A stretch of 64,000 nt of DNA, taken from NCBI GenBank assembly GCA_045580005.1, contig JAZNMZ010000012.1:11649-75648 (forward strand), given 5' to 3'. The position numbers and the translations under genes were made by a program. Shown here piece by piece: positions 51,948 to 60,489 of this stretch (the stretch's first letter is position 1; each line of letters starts with the position of its first letter). The notes below the pieces were generated by a model that was given only the letters and a program-made list of their open reading frames with translations, searched no databases and was not told where the DNA came from. This DNA is from UMGS1052 sp045580005 (GTDB lineage Bacteria; Bacillota; Clostridia; Oscillospirales; CAG-382).

Positions 51948-52889
51948 TTATTTATATGCTCTGAATCTGTCATGCAACTCTGCCACACGGCTCTCGTCGA
52001 TAGGCGTTGCATAGACAGGAAAATTCTCGTTTACAAACTCAAATTCCGAAAGCGAGAAAACAAGGTCGCTGTATTTGTCTATATCCTCGTTGCTCACATT
52101 GGTAATAAAGTTGTTACGGAAGTTCTTAACTTTGGAAACAAGTTGAGTCTTGTTGTCCGATACTAAAATCTGTGAAACAAACTCTCTTATAAAGCTGATA
52201 TGAGTCGTTCTTCTTCTGGTGTCGCCGTTTCCGCTGAGATATGAGCGGTAGCGCAAAAGCTGCATTGCCATACTGCCGTCGAGCTGCTTTGTGCCTTTTG
52301 TCAGCTGTATCGGCTCGTATATATCATCATACTGCATATCCTCAGGAATGTTGTATTGTACTCTACCAAGAGAGTTGATGGCGGTCTTTGCGTTGATTGA
52401 ATTTGCAACTGCATAAAATTCTATGTCAATACCGACAAGCGCCGACATACGGTCTACAAGGTAATCAACGCCATACATAGCATATGCTTCGCTCAGCGAA
52501 AGCTCATACGAAACACGCTCCCCTGCAGAATCACTGCCTGTGACAGCATACAGGGTGTCGACAGGAATTGCGCTTGCCATAATCTTTTCTGTTTCAAGGT
52601 CGGCGCTCACAAGTATCAGCGCGTCAAGAGCTCTGCTTTTGCTGTCCTCGCATATAACAAGAGCACTGAAGTATGTAACCTCGGGGATTTTCTCGGGTGT
52701 GTCGGTATCCTCGGGCGGAGTCTCGTTGTCAGGTGTCTTGGTCGAGTCAACAGGCTGCTCCGACCCTTTTTCCCCCGAGCTGTTAAGTATGATTTCCTTC
52801 TCGAGGTAGCCTACCACATTCCAGGCAATAATCGAAAAAATCACAAGACAAATTAAAAAAGACAGCAAAAACTGTTTTGTCGATGACAT
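51948..52889 (-). CDS. Divergent LytR-CpsA-Psr (LCP)-like membrane protein
   Basis: A 313-residue protein with one membrane helix (about 7-28), a Thr/Pro/Glu-rich linker and a degenerate LCP domain. FSALVICEDSKSRALDALIL corresponds to the LCP start with the conserved Arg and Asp, MASAIPVDTLY to the SIPRDT segment, in which Arg is replaced by Val, and LRYRSYLSGNGDTRRRTTHIS to the Arg-rich pyrophosphate site. True LCP proteins attach anionic polymers to peptidoglycan; this one may be impaired or have another role. ATG 52889 has GAGGA upstream. Confidence 0.8.
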   Translation of the reverse strand: MSSTKQFLLSFLICLVIFSIIAWNVVGYLEKEIILNSSGEKGSEQPVDSTKTPDNETPPEDTDTPEKIPEVTYFSALVICEDSKSRALDALILVSADLETEKIMASAIPVDTLYAVTGSDSAGERVSYELSLSEAYAMYGVDYLVDRMSALVGIDIEFYAVANSINAKTAINSLGRVQYNIPEDMQYDDIYEPIQLTKGTKQLDGSMAMQLLRYRSYLSGNGDTRRRTTHISFIREFVSQILVSDNKTQLVSKVKNFRNNFITNVSNEDIDKYSDLVFSLSEFEFVNENFPVYATPIDESRVAELHDRFRAYK

Positions 52890-52953
52890 AATATAAATCC
52901 TCTGCAAATTAATACAAAATTCGGCAATCTTCGCCTTTTCTTTCATCTAATAC

Positions 52954-52982
52954 AGTATAACATATTTTTTTCTTTTTTGCAA
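52954..52982 (-). promoter_or_regulatory. Promoter of the divergent LCP/M23 unit
   Basis: Minus strand TTGCAA (52977-52982), 17-base spacer, TATACT (52954-52959). Confidence 0.7.
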
Positions 52983-53054
52983 CAATGTATTTCATAAGTA
53001 TGAGTAATACTGGAAAATTTTTAATAATTTCACACAGCCGTCACAATATTGATA

Positions 53055-53060
53055 TATAAT
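53055..53060 (+). promoter_or_regulatory. Candidate -10 box of the first parvulin gene
   Basis: TATAAT about 62 bases before the start codon; a good -35 partner is not seen. Confidence 0.4.
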
Positions 53061-53083
53061 AACAAAATGTAAAGAAAAATATA

Positions 53084-53109
53084 TTTTTCCTGTCAGAGTT
53101 CAGGAAAAA
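53084..53109 (+). promoter_or_regulatory. Leader hairpin just before the ribosome-binding site of the first parvulin gene
   Basis: TTTTTCCTG and CAGGAAAAA form a perfect nine-pair stem with an eight-base loop, ending one base before AGGAGG at 53111-53116. It may stabilise the mRNA or affect ribosome access; this is inference. Confidence 0.5.
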
Positions 53110-53121
53110 CAGGAGGACAAC

Positions 53122-54234
53122 ATGAAAAGAACAATTACACTGCTTCTCGCCATGATTCTTTGTCTTGGTGCTCTTATGACCGGCTGTGCAGACAACACCA
53201 CCCCCGGCATGACTCCCGGCGACAAAACTCAGAACAACGACAAGACAGACACCGTTTCTGCACCCGAAATAGTTCTCACCGAGAACGACAGCATCATGAT
53301 CGGCAAGGTTGGCGACAAAGAAATCAGCTTTGCAGAATACAGAGCTTACTTCAATTCATTCAGATATGAATACGACCTCGGAGATGCCAGCTTCTGGGAA
53401 ACCGATAACGACCTTAAGGAAAATCTTTATTCTCAGGTAGAATCAGAAATCAAGGCTGCAACGGCCATTCCCCTGCTTGCTGCTCAGAAGAATGTGGCTT
53501 TCACAGACGAACAGCGCAGCGCTCTTGATGAGTATATGGCAGAAATGATTGAGCAGAACAACAGCGTAGCCGGCACAAGCTATCTTGAGGAGCTTGCAAA
53601 ATACAACTTTACAGACGCAGTTTACAGACAGCTTATAGAAAACAACACTCTCGGTTCTCTTTTATACCAGACAGCGTATACTGCAACAGATGAGCAGATT
53701 CTCGAGTACGCAGACGAAAACTATGTCAGAGTAAAACACATCCTCTTTAAGACAACAGCTCTTGATGAGGAAGAAAAAGCCTCGATCAAGGCTCTTGCTG
53801 ACAGCGTTGCAGACCGTGCAAAAAACGGCGAGGACTTTGAAAGTCTTGTTACTGAGTACAGTGAAGATGGTATGGATGTTGAAACAGGCTACTACTTCAC
53901 AAAGGGCTATATGGTAAAATCTTTTGAAGACGCATCATATGCTCTTGAAATAGGCGAGATAAGCGACCCCATTGAGTCTGAATACGGATACCACATCATT
54001 AAAAAGTATGAGATGGAAGACGAGTATATTCTCTCCTCTGATGATGTAAAGTCTGAAATTGCGCTTTCTATCATGGCGGTTGATTATCAGAATGAGCTTC
54101 TTTCTCTTGCAAGCACACTCACATTTGAAAAGTACGAAAACTTTGACGAATATCTGCAGAAGCTGTGGGACGAAGCATCAAATAATGGTGCCGAAGAAGT
54201 TGCCGACGCCGAGTTTGAAGAAACAGCAGAATAA
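53122..54234 (+). CDS. PrsA-like parvulin peptidyl-prolyl isomerase lipoprotein (first copy)
   Basis: A 370-residue membrane-anchored foldase for secreted proteins. The lipobox LMTGC has its Cys at 22. A SurA/PrsA-type helical N-domain (about 60-200) is followed by a parvulin domain (about 205-297) with VRVKHILFKTT, AKNGEDFESLVTEYSEDGMD and IESEYGYHIIKKY. The C-terminus is acidic. A tandem paralogue follows. AGGAGG precedes the ATG. Confidence 0.92.
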   Translation: MKRTITLLLAMILCLGALMTGCADNTTPGMTPGDKTQNNDKTDTVSAPEIVLTENDSIMIGKVGDKEISFAEYRAYFNSFRYEYDLGDASFWETDNDLKENLYSQVESEIKAATAIPLLAAQKNVAFTDEQRSALDEYMAEMIEQNNSVAGTSYLEELAKYNFTDAVYRQLIENNTLGSLLYQTAYTATDEQILEYADENYVRVKHILFKTTALDEEEKASIKALADSVADRAKNGEDFESLVTEYSEDGMDVETGYYFTKGYMVKSFEDASYALEIGEISDPIESEYGYHIIKKYEMEDEYILSSDDVKSEIALSIMAVDYQNELLSLASTLTFEKYENFDEYLQKLWDEASNNGAEEVADAEFEETAE

Positions 54235-54243
54235 ATACATTAT

Positions 54244-54271
54244 GAGGACGGCTCTGCCGTCCTCTTTTTTG
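54244..54271 (+). terminator. Intrinsic terminator
   Basis: GAGGACGGC and GCCGTCCTC pair around TCT, followed by six T; it separates the two parvulin genes. Confidence 0.92.
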
Positions 54272-54308
54272 TCCCGGAACTATTCATATTTACTTAATAT
54301 TTTTGGTA

Positions 54309-54314
54309 TATAAT
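54309..54314 (+). promoter_or_regulatory. Candidate -10 box of the second parvulin gene
   Basis: TATAAT lies 28 bases before the start at 54343; the possible -35 boxes are badly spaced. A separate promoter is likely because a terminator precedes it. Confidence 0.4.
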
Positions 54315-54342
54315 GGTACGAACTCTTTTTATGGAGGTAAAT

Positions 54343-55443
54343 ATGAAAAAGAAAATCTGTCTTTTTCTTGCCGTCCCCCTTTTGTTCGGTACTATCGGAT
54401 GCTCGCAGATGGCAGGCTATAACGGGCAAACCATTCAGGATACCGTCATACAACCGACAGCAGACGCCCTTCCCGAAGATAATAAAGAGCCCGAATATGT
54501 ACTTCCCGAAGCAGTATTCACAGACTATGACAACACCGTTGCTATAAGAGTAGGCGGAATCAATGTGAGTCTTGCCGAATACAGGCATTATTTTCTTGTG
54601 CACAAGAGGATTTTTGACGGCACAAACAGCAGCTTCTGGGTATACAACGAAGACAAGAAAACTCTCCTGTATGACAATGTGCTCAACGACATAAAGCTCA
54701 ATGCCGCAGACGATGCCCTGGCGCAGGTTCTTTCGGTGTCGCTCTCTGACGAACAAAGAAAAAGCCTTATCGACAACAGCATTAGCGAGGTAATCGCTCA
54801 CTATAAAAATGCGCAGAACGCTTCTTTTGAGAGCGTTCTTGAGGAAAACTATCTCACCGACAGCCTTTACAGAAAACTGCAGGAAGATATTGCTCTCAAA
54901 AAAGTAATATACGACACACAGTATGCGCCGGGACAGCCTATGTGTAATGTCACCTACGAGCAGGTGCTCGAGTACATACACTCAAACTACATAAGAGTGA
55001 AGCACATAATGCTCAAAACTGTCGATCTTGACACATCCGAGCGTGCTGTTGTACGCTCTCAGGTAGAGAAAATTCTCGAGCTTGCAGGAAAGGGCGAGGA
55101 CTTTGACCTGCTCGTATCTCAGTATAACCAGGACTTGATGGACGCAGAGTCGGGATTTTATATCCTGCGAGGCGAGATGCCCGAGGAATTTGAAAAAGCA
55201 GCTTTCGGTCTGTCTATAGGCGAAACAAGCGGTATTGTTGAAACAGCCTACGGCTATCACATAATAAGGCGCTACCCTGTTGACGAGGACTTTGTGATAA
55301 ACAGCGAGTCGCTTTTTGGAAAAGCAACCGACGATTTTTGCTACAGTGCTTTTGAGCGAGTGCTTCAGAGTACCGCCTCATCGCTTACGACAGAGTATTC
55401 CCCTTATTTTTCGTATTATCTTGACCTTCTCTGGCAGGAATGA
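54343..55443 (+). CDS. PrsA-like parvulin lipoprotein (second copy)
   Basis: A 366-residue paralogue of the preceding protein with the same layout: lipobox TIGC with Cys 20, helical N-domain, and a parvulin domain with IRVKHIMLKTVDLD, AGKGEDFDLLVSQYNQDLMD and ETAYGYHIIRRY. Shared blocks such as the AEYRxYF region and FWxxxDD show a tandem duplication. The start at 54343 follows GGAGG; an upstream in-frame ATG at 54313 lies on the -10 box. Confidence 0.9.
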   Translation: MKKKICLFLAVPLLFGTIGCSQMAGYNGQTIQDTVIQPTADALPEDNKEPEYVLPEAVFTDYDNTVAIRVGGINVSLAEYRHYFLVHKRIFDGTNSSFWVYNEDKKTLLYDNVLNDIKLNAADDALAQVLSVSLSDEQRKSLIDNSISEVIAHYKNAQNASFESVLEENYLTDSLYRKLQEDIALKKVIYDTQYAPGQPMCNVTYEQVLEYIHSNYIRVKHIMLKTVDLDTSERAVVRSQVEKILELAGKGEDFDLLVSQYNQDLMDAESGFYILRGEMPEEFEKAAFGLSIGETSGIVETAYGYHIIRRYPVDEDFVINSESLFGKATDDFCYSAFERVLQSTASSLTTEYSPYFSYYLDLLWQE

Positions 55444-55450
55444 TAAAAAC

Positions 55451-55476
55451 AAAGGACGGCATTGCCGTCCTTTTTG
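55451..55476 (+). terminator. Intrinsic terminator of the second parvulin gene
   Basis: AAAGGACGGC and GCCGTCCTTT pair around ATT, followed by T; it is close in sequence to the terminator at 54244. Confidence 0.9.
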
Positions 55477-55481
55477 TGTGC

Positions 55482-55521
55482 AAAAAAAGACAGCTCGTAC
55501 CCGAAAGTACAAGCTGTCTTT
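55482..55521 (-). terminator. Intrinsic terminator of rpsU
   Basis: Minus strand AAAGACAGCT and AGCTGTCTTT pair, with an inner GTAC/GTAC stem and TTTCGG loop, followed by T7. Confidence 0.85.
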
Positions 55522-55568
55522 AAATACTGCTGTTTTTAAGTCTATACGATAAATAAAATACTCCGATA

Positions 55569-55612
55569 ATAGACAGGCGGATTCGGCACGCCACATCCGC
55601 TTTGAAGTCTAT
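55569..55612. other. Nested inverted repeat 3' of rpsU
   Basis: ATAGAC (55569-55574) pairs with GTCTAT (55607-55612) and, inside it, GCGGAT (55577-55582) with ATCCGC (55595-55600). A further GTCTAT at 55540-55545 could compete for the outer arm. It lies in the rpsU 3' untranslated region before the terminator. A role in RNA stability is only a guess. Confidence 0.45.
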
Positions 55613-55620
55613 CCGTAAGC

Positions 55621-55797
55621 TTACTTATACTTACGCTTACGAGCAGCTTCAGACTTCTTTTTACGCTTTACGCTTGGTTTTTCGTAGTGTTCTCTCTTAC
55701 GGAGTTCAGTAAGTACGCCGCTTCTTGCACACTGTCTCTTGAATCTGCGAAGTGCGCTGTCGAGATTTTCACCGTCTTTGATTTTAACTTCTGCCAT
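55621..55797 (-). CDS. rpsU: 30S ribosomal protein S21
   Basis: A 58-residue ribosomal protein near the mRNA exit side of the 30S platform. MAEVKIKDGENLDSALRRFK opens it and the tail is very basic (KPSVKRKKKSEAARKRKYK), as in all S21. The start at 55797 has GGAGGGAGGGG upstream; an earlier ATG in the same frame lacks support. It has its own consensus promoter and terminator, separate from leuS. Confidence 0.97.
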   Translation of the reverse strand: MAEVKIKDGENLDSALRRFKRQCARSGVLTELRKREHYEKPSVKRKKKSEAARKRKYK

Positions 55798-55852
55798 GTT
55801 TTCCCCTCCCTCCGCGTTAGGCAAAGAGATAAATTTTTTCGTGCTACAATAT

Positions 55853-55881
55853 ATTATATATCATAGTGTGCCTGTTGTCAA
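55853..55881 (-). promoter_or_regulatory. Promoter of rpsU
   Basis: Minus strand TTGACA (55876-55881), 17-base spacer, TATAAT (55853-55858), an exact consensus. Confidence 0.88.
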
Positions 55882-55908
55882 GCACTTTTCGAAAGAAATT
55901 TTCGTTTT

Positions 55909-58320
55909 TTATTTTACAACTATATTGATGAGCTTGTTGGGTACAAAGATTTCCTTTAAGATTTCCTTGCCATCAAGGAACTTGGAAAATTCCTCGCTGC
56001 TCTTTACTGCCGCAAGTGCACTGTCCTTGTCGATGTCAAGAGGAAGCGAAATTTTTCCCTTGATTTTGCCGCAGAACTGCACACCGTATTCGCATACAGA
56101 ATCAACAGTCTTGGCTTCATCGTACTCAGGCCACTTTTCGAGCGAGCAAAGTGTATCGTGTCCGAGAGTTTCATGCCAGATTTCCTCAGCGAGGTGAGGA
56201 GCAAACGGGCAAAGAAGCTTTGTGAACACGCCAAGCTCGTCGCGAGTGAGGCTCTTGTGATCGTAAATATCGTTGATAAGACTCATCATTGCGGCAATTG
56301 CTGTGTTGTGCTTGAGCTCCTCGATGTCGCCTGTAACTTTCTTGATTGTCTTGTGGAAAGCTGTTTCAAGCTCCGGAGTTACACCGTTTCCTGATACAAT
56401 CTCGGTAAGGCCTGCAAATCTGTCGAGAAATCTCTTGCAGCCCTTTATGCTCTGGGATGACCAGGGAGCAGCCTTTTCGAAGTCGCCTATAAACATCTCA
56501 TAAAGGCGGAGTGTATCAGCGCCGTACTCGTTAACTATATCATCGGGATTTACAACATTGCCTCTTGATTTTGACATTTTCTCACCGTTTTCTCCGAGAA
56601 TCATACCGTGAGATGTTCTCTTGCTGTACGGCTCGGGATTCTTGAGTATATCAATATCATAAAGAGCCTTTGCCCAGAAGCGTGAGTAGAGCAGGTGGAG
56701 TGTTGTATGCTCCATGCCACCGTTGTACCAGTCAACAGGCATCCAGTACTCGAGAGCCTCCTTTGAAGCAAGAGCCTTGTCGTTGTGAGGATCGCAGTAG
56801 CGCAGGAAGTACCATGACGAGCCTGCCCACTGAGGCATTGTGTCTGTTTCTCTCTGTGCCTTGCCACCACACTCGGGACAGGTGCACTGTACCCATGAAT
56901 CGAGCTTTGCAAGAGGACTCTCGCCCTCGTCACCGGGCTCGTATGAGTCAACCTCGGGAAGTGTCAGAGGAAGCTCAGACTCAGGAATTGCTACCCATCC
57001 GCACTTTTCGCAGTTTACAAGCGGAATAGGCTCGCCCCAGTATCTCTGTCTTGAGAATACCCAGTCACGCAGCTTGTAGTTTACCTTTGCCTCGCCAATA
57101 CCCTTTTCTGTGAGCCATTCTGTTATCTTTTTCTTTGCGTCCTCAACGCTGAGACCTGTGAGGAAACCTGAATTTATGAGTGTGCCTGTGGCAACATCTG
57201 TAAATGCTTCTTTTTCAATATCTCCGCCGCCTACAACCTCGAGCATAGGAAGACCGAATTTTTTGGCAAACGCCCAGTCGCGGTCGTCGTGCGCAGGTAC
57301 CGCCATAATTGCGCCTGTGCCGTATGTGATAAGTACATAGTCGGAAATGAAAATCGGAATTTCTCTGCCGTCAACGGGGTTTATTGCCATAATTCCCTCG
57401 AGCTTTACGCCTGTTTTTTCTTTCTGGTCAGCAAGCTCGCTTCGCTCAAAGTCACTCTTTTTGGAGGCTTCGAGCTTATATGCGTTAACCTCATCCATAT
57501 TCTTTATCGAGGGCGTCCAGCTGTCGATAATCGGATGCTCGGGAGAAATAACCATATATGTTACGCCAAAGAGAGTATCGGGACGGGTAGTATATACCTT
57601 GAGGCTGTCGCCGAGAGTTGTGCCGAAGTTAACCTCAGCACCTGTCGAGCGGCCTATCCAGTTCTTCTGCTGAATCTTGACACGCTCTATAAAGTCAACA
57701 CTGTCAAGGTCGTCGATAAGTCTTTGTGCATACTCTGTAATCTTGAGCATCCACTGACTCTTTTCGCGTCTTATTACCTCGCTGCCGCAGCGCTCGCAAA
57801 CACCGTCGACAACCTCCTCGTTTGCAAGAACGCACTTACAGGAGGTACACCAGTTAACAGCCATTTTCTTTTTATAAGCAAGGCCCTTTTTAAAAAGCTG
57901 GAGAAAAATCCACTGTGTCCACTTGTAGTACTCGGGAGATGTGGTATTGATTTCTCTCGACCAGTCAAACGAAAGACCGAGTGCCTGGAGCTGACTGCGG
58001 AATCTTGCAACATTGTTTTCTGTAACTATTGCAGGATGAATTTTGTTCTTTATTGCAAAGTTCTCTGTGGGAAGTCCGAATGCGTCCCAACCCATAGGAT
58101 AAAGAACATTGTAGCCCTGCATTCTCTTTTTTCTTGCAACAATGTCAAGCGCTGTATAAGAGCGAGGGTGTCCTACATGGAGTCCCTGTCCCGAGGGATA
58201 CGGGAACTCAACGAGAGGATAGAACTTGGGAAGTGTGTAATCTTCCTTTGCGTGGAATGCTCCCTTCGCCTCCCACTCGTCCTGCCACTTTTTTTCAATC
58301 TGTTTGAAATCGTATTTCAT
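55909..58320 (-). CDS. leuS: Leucyl-tRNA synthetase
   Basis: Charges tRNA-Leu. The 803 residues match the bacterial type. The HIGH motif is HVGH at 48-51, a zinc-like CxxC-CxxC set follows near residues 158-176, the CP1 editing domain covers about 220-400 with GTGAIMAVPAHDDRD, and KMSKS lies near 581. The C-terminal anticodon-binding and tail domains are complete. It ends the operon that begins with ftsY; rsfS is 35 bases upstream. Confidence 0.97.
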   Translation of the reverse strand: MKYDFKQIEKKWQDEWEAKGAFHAKEDYTLPKFYPLVEFPYPSGQGLHVGHPRSYTALDIVARKKRMQGYNVLYPMGWDAFGLPTENFAIKNKIHPAIVTENNVARFRSQLQALGLSFDWSREINTTSPEYYKWTQWIFLQLFKKGLAYKKKMAVNWCTSCKCVLANEEVVDGVCERCGSEVIRREKSQWMLKITEYAQRLIDDLDSVDFIERVKIQQKNWIGRSTGAEVNFGTTLGDSLKVYTTRPDTLFGVTYMVISPEHPIIDSWTPSIKNMDEVNAYKLEASKKSDFERSELADQKEKTGVKLEGIMAINPVDGREIPIFISDYVLITYGTGAIMAVPAHDDRDWAFAKKFGLPMLEVVGGGDIEKEAFTDVATGTLINSGFLTGLSVEDAKKKITEWLTEKGIGEAKVNYKLRDWVFSRQRYWGEPIPLVNCEKCGWVAIPESELPLTLPEVDSYEPGDEGESPLAKLDSWVQCTCPECGGKAQRETDTMPQWAGSSWYFLRYCDPHNDKALASKEALEYWMPVDWYNGGMEHTTLHLLYSRFWAKALYDIDILKNPEPYSKRTSHGMILGENGEKMSKSRGNVVNPDDIVNEYGADTLRLYEMFIGDFEKAAPWSSQSIKGCKRFLDRFAGLTEIVSGNGVTPELETAFHKTIKKVTGDIEELKHNTAIAAMMSLINDIYDHKSLTRDELGVFTKLLCPFAPHLAEEIWHETLGHDTLCSLEKWPEYDEAKTVDSVCEYGVQFCGKIKGKISLPLDIDKDSALAAVKSSEEFSKFLDGKEILKEIFVPNKLINIVVK

Positions 58321-58355
58321 TTATTATGCCCCTTTATATTATTGTCGGTTACTTT

Positions 58356-58790
58356 TTAGTCTTCTGTGGCTTCAAACTCAACGGGTGTACCTTCTGCCCA
58401 GAGTTTTTCGAGCTTGTAAAAATCTCTTGATTCTCTTCCAAACACATGCACCAGTACGCTGTCAAAATCAAGCAGCACCCATGTGCCGTCACCCCTGCCC
58501 TCTACTCTTGTGGGTGTGATACCCTCAAGACCGAGCTTATACTCTACCTCATCGGCAAGAGCATTCACCTGCGTTCTCGAGTTACCGCCTGCTATTACAA
58601 AGTAGTCGGCGATAATTGTCTTTTCGTTCACATTGATTATTTTTATATCGTGACCTTTTCTTTCGTCAAGGATTTTTGCAATCTTAAGGGCAAGCTCTTT
58701 GCCGCCTTCCATCTGCTTTTTGTCGTTCTCTGTAATTTCGGAAAGCTTTGCGCTCTCGATAATCACTTCTATGTCTTTTTCTTCCATCAT
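58356..58790 (-). CDS. rsfS: Ribosome silencing factor RsfS
   Basis: Binds L14 on the large subunit and blocks subunit joining during starvation. The 144-residue product from ATG 58790 (AAAGGAAAT in front; ATG 58787 also possible) has the core IADYFVIAGGNSRTQVNALADEVE and EGRGDGTWVLLDFDSVLVHVF. It has about 30 extra residues at the N-terminus compared with typical family members. The in-frame extension further upstream overlaps the LCP gene and is not real. Confidence 0.93.
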   Translation of the reverse strand: MMEEKDIEVIIESAKLSEITENDKKQMEGGKELALKIAKILDERKGHDIKIINVNEKTIIADYFVIAGGNSRTQVNALADEVEYKLGLEGITPTRVEGRGDGTWVLLDFDSVLVHVFGRESRDFYKLEKLWAEGTPVEFEATED

Positions 58791-58800
58791 ATTTCCTTTC

Positions 58801-60477
58801 TTATTCCCACTGTACATCGTCCCCGATTTCTTCGGGTAAAACCTCGCCCTTTTCCACAGGAAGCTCAACAGGAGCTTCTTCTGTTTCGCCGTTTTCCTCC
58901 TCGGGAGAATCAGACTCGGAAGCTTTTTCGTCGGGTATGTCCTCCGCAGGCTTCTCATCTTCCCGGTCTTTCTCCTCAGGGCTTTCTTCCTCAGGACTTT
59001 CTTCCTCAGGACTTTCCTCGTCGGGATTATCCTGCTCATCAGGTTCACCGGCAGGCTCTTCTTCGGGCTTCTGTGGCTCGGGGTCATCGGTTACCTCAGG
59101 GTCTTCCTCCGATGGTAGCTCTTTCTCTGGCGTTTCCTCCGTGGTGGTATCCTCTTTGGCAGGTTTCGAGGGTGTCTGAGGATGAATAAATCCGAGCGAC
59201 GGCTGATGATCCTCAATGTCTGCCATTGTCATGTTGCCTGTACTTGCCTCGCCGCCAAAATCCACAAGCTCTATAACATCGAGTTTTTCGCCCAGAATGT
59301 CGCTTGTATACGGGTTGAAGAAGCTGTTTACTATAAGAAGATTTGAATCCTTGTTGAGTGCATAATACGCTGCGCCGTTTACCGTCTTGCCCTGGCCCTG
59401 CATTGTCATCATATTGATGTTTGAAAGGTCAACCTTGAGTGCAGGTGTTACAAAAGCAAGTGCGTCAAGAAGCGACACATTCGTCTTTATATTCTTATAT
59501 GCCACATTCACTATGTCGTCAATCTTTGTTACTATTGACGGACTCGTGATTTTTTTCATAAAGGCGGTCATAAATATCTTCTGCGCGTTTGTTCTTGCGA
59601 TATCCGCACCTGCATAGCCTGCTCTGAATCTTACAAAGCCCTCTGCCTCATCGCCGTCAAGGTGCTGATTGCCTGCAGGGATATTGATATACAGCCCCTG
59701 ATACGGGTCGTTGTAGTACATATTTTCCTGAACATATACATCAACACCGCCGACAGCGTCTACAATCTCGACAAAGGAATTAAGAGAAATAACTGCGTAG
59801 TAGTCGGTAAATATACCAAAAGTGCTCTTAAGTACCTGCTGAAGGCCCTTTACGCCGCTGTCTGTACAGAGCTTGTCGAGTGTTGTCTTGCCGGCTATAT
59901 ATGACTTGAGCTGTTCAAAGCTACATTTAAGCCCCGAATCGTTATACAGCTTCAACAGCTGCTCGTCGGTCTTGCCCGAGGCTGAGCTCTTTATCTTGTT
60001 GAGAGCTGTGCGCTCCTTGCTGTAATAGCGGTAATAAACAGCGTTGACTCTCGATTCCACACCATTCTCATCTCGTACATAGGAGTCTCTCGGAATCTGC
60101 ACGGTAGAGATAGTGCTGTTTTTGGTGTCAAATGAAACAACCATGATAGCGTCTGTGTTTCCACCACCTTTATCGCAGCCGAGAACAAGGAAGTTGTAAA
60201 AGCCCTCTTTTCTCACAGGATCCGAGGTCTGCTTGTTGCCCGACGGATTACTGTTTGCCTGGACATCTCCGTCGCCGCTTTCCGAGAAGTAACCCTTGTC
60301 GTCATCGTCAAGAGGACTTCCCTCGGGTTCGCGGCTGAGTATTATAGCAAGTGGCAACACCACCACAAGGAGAAGTACAACAAAAACTATTGCAAATCTC
60401 GTGAGCTTTTTTGACATAGGCTTTTTCTCTTTTTGTGATTTTTTTCCCTTTGCCTTTGATTTTTGATTCTTATTCAT
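58801..60477 (-). CDS. LytR-CpsA-Psr family protein with acidic repeat tail
   Basis: Transfers lipid-linked anionic polymers to peptidoglycan in known relatives. The 558 residues have a Lys-rich N-terminus, a membrane helix (about 25-48) and the extracellular LCP domain (about 90-390) with FLVLGCDKGGGNTDAIMVVS, VQIPRDSYV and FVRFRAGYAGADIARTNAQ. The last ~130 residues are a Pro/Glu/Asp-rich tail with repeated SPEEE, encoded by 15-base tandem repeats. It sits in an operon with rsfS and ybaK. Confidence 0.93.
   Translation of the reverse strand: MNKNQKSKAKGKKSQKEKKPMSKKLTRFAIVFVVLLLVVVLPLAIILSREPEGSPLDDDDKGYFSESGDGDVQANSNPSGNKQTSDPVRKEGFYNFLVLGCDKGGGNTDAIMVVSFDTKNSTISTVQIPRDSYVRDENGVESRVNAVYYRYYSKERTALNKIKSSASGKTDEQLLKLYNDSGLKCSFEQLKSYIAGKTTLDKLCTDSGVKGLQQVLKSTFGIFTDYYAVISLNSFVEIVDAVGGVDVYVQENMYYNDPYQGLYINIPAGNQHLDGDEAEGFVRFRAGYAGADIARTNAQKIFMTAFMKKITSPSIVTKIDDIVNVAYKNIKTNVSLLDALAFVTPALKVDLSNINMMTMQGQGKTVNGAAYYALNKDSNLLIVNSFFNPYTSDILGEKLDVIELVDFGGEASTGNMTMADIEDHQPSLGFIHPQTPSKPAKEDTTTEETPEKELPSEEDPEVTDDPEPQKPEEEPAGEPDEQDNPDEESPEEESPEEESPEEKDREDEKPAEDIPDEKASESDSPEEENGETEEAPVELPVEKGEVLPEEIGDDVQWE
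58966..59025. repeat. Four 15-base tandem repeats coding for the SPEEE tail
   Basis: Units at 58966-58980, 58981-58995, 58996-59010 and 59011-59025 share the form CTTTCTTCCTCAGG with few changes (minus-strand protein: SPEEE units). The repeat sits in frame inside the LCP gene and can change in number by slippage. Confidence 0.75.
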
Positions 60478-60489
60478 GTCTGCTCCCTT

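Noticed and set aside
57289..58359. 356-codon plus-strand frame opposite leuS
   Set aside because: It is the antisense of the conserved synthetase with Cys/Leu-rich nonsense composition and no start signals.
58791..59087. N-terminal extension of the RsfS frame rich in Lys and Arg
   Set aside because: It is the shadow of the acidic tail of the LCP gene read in another frame; a ribosome site precedes the ATG at 58790.
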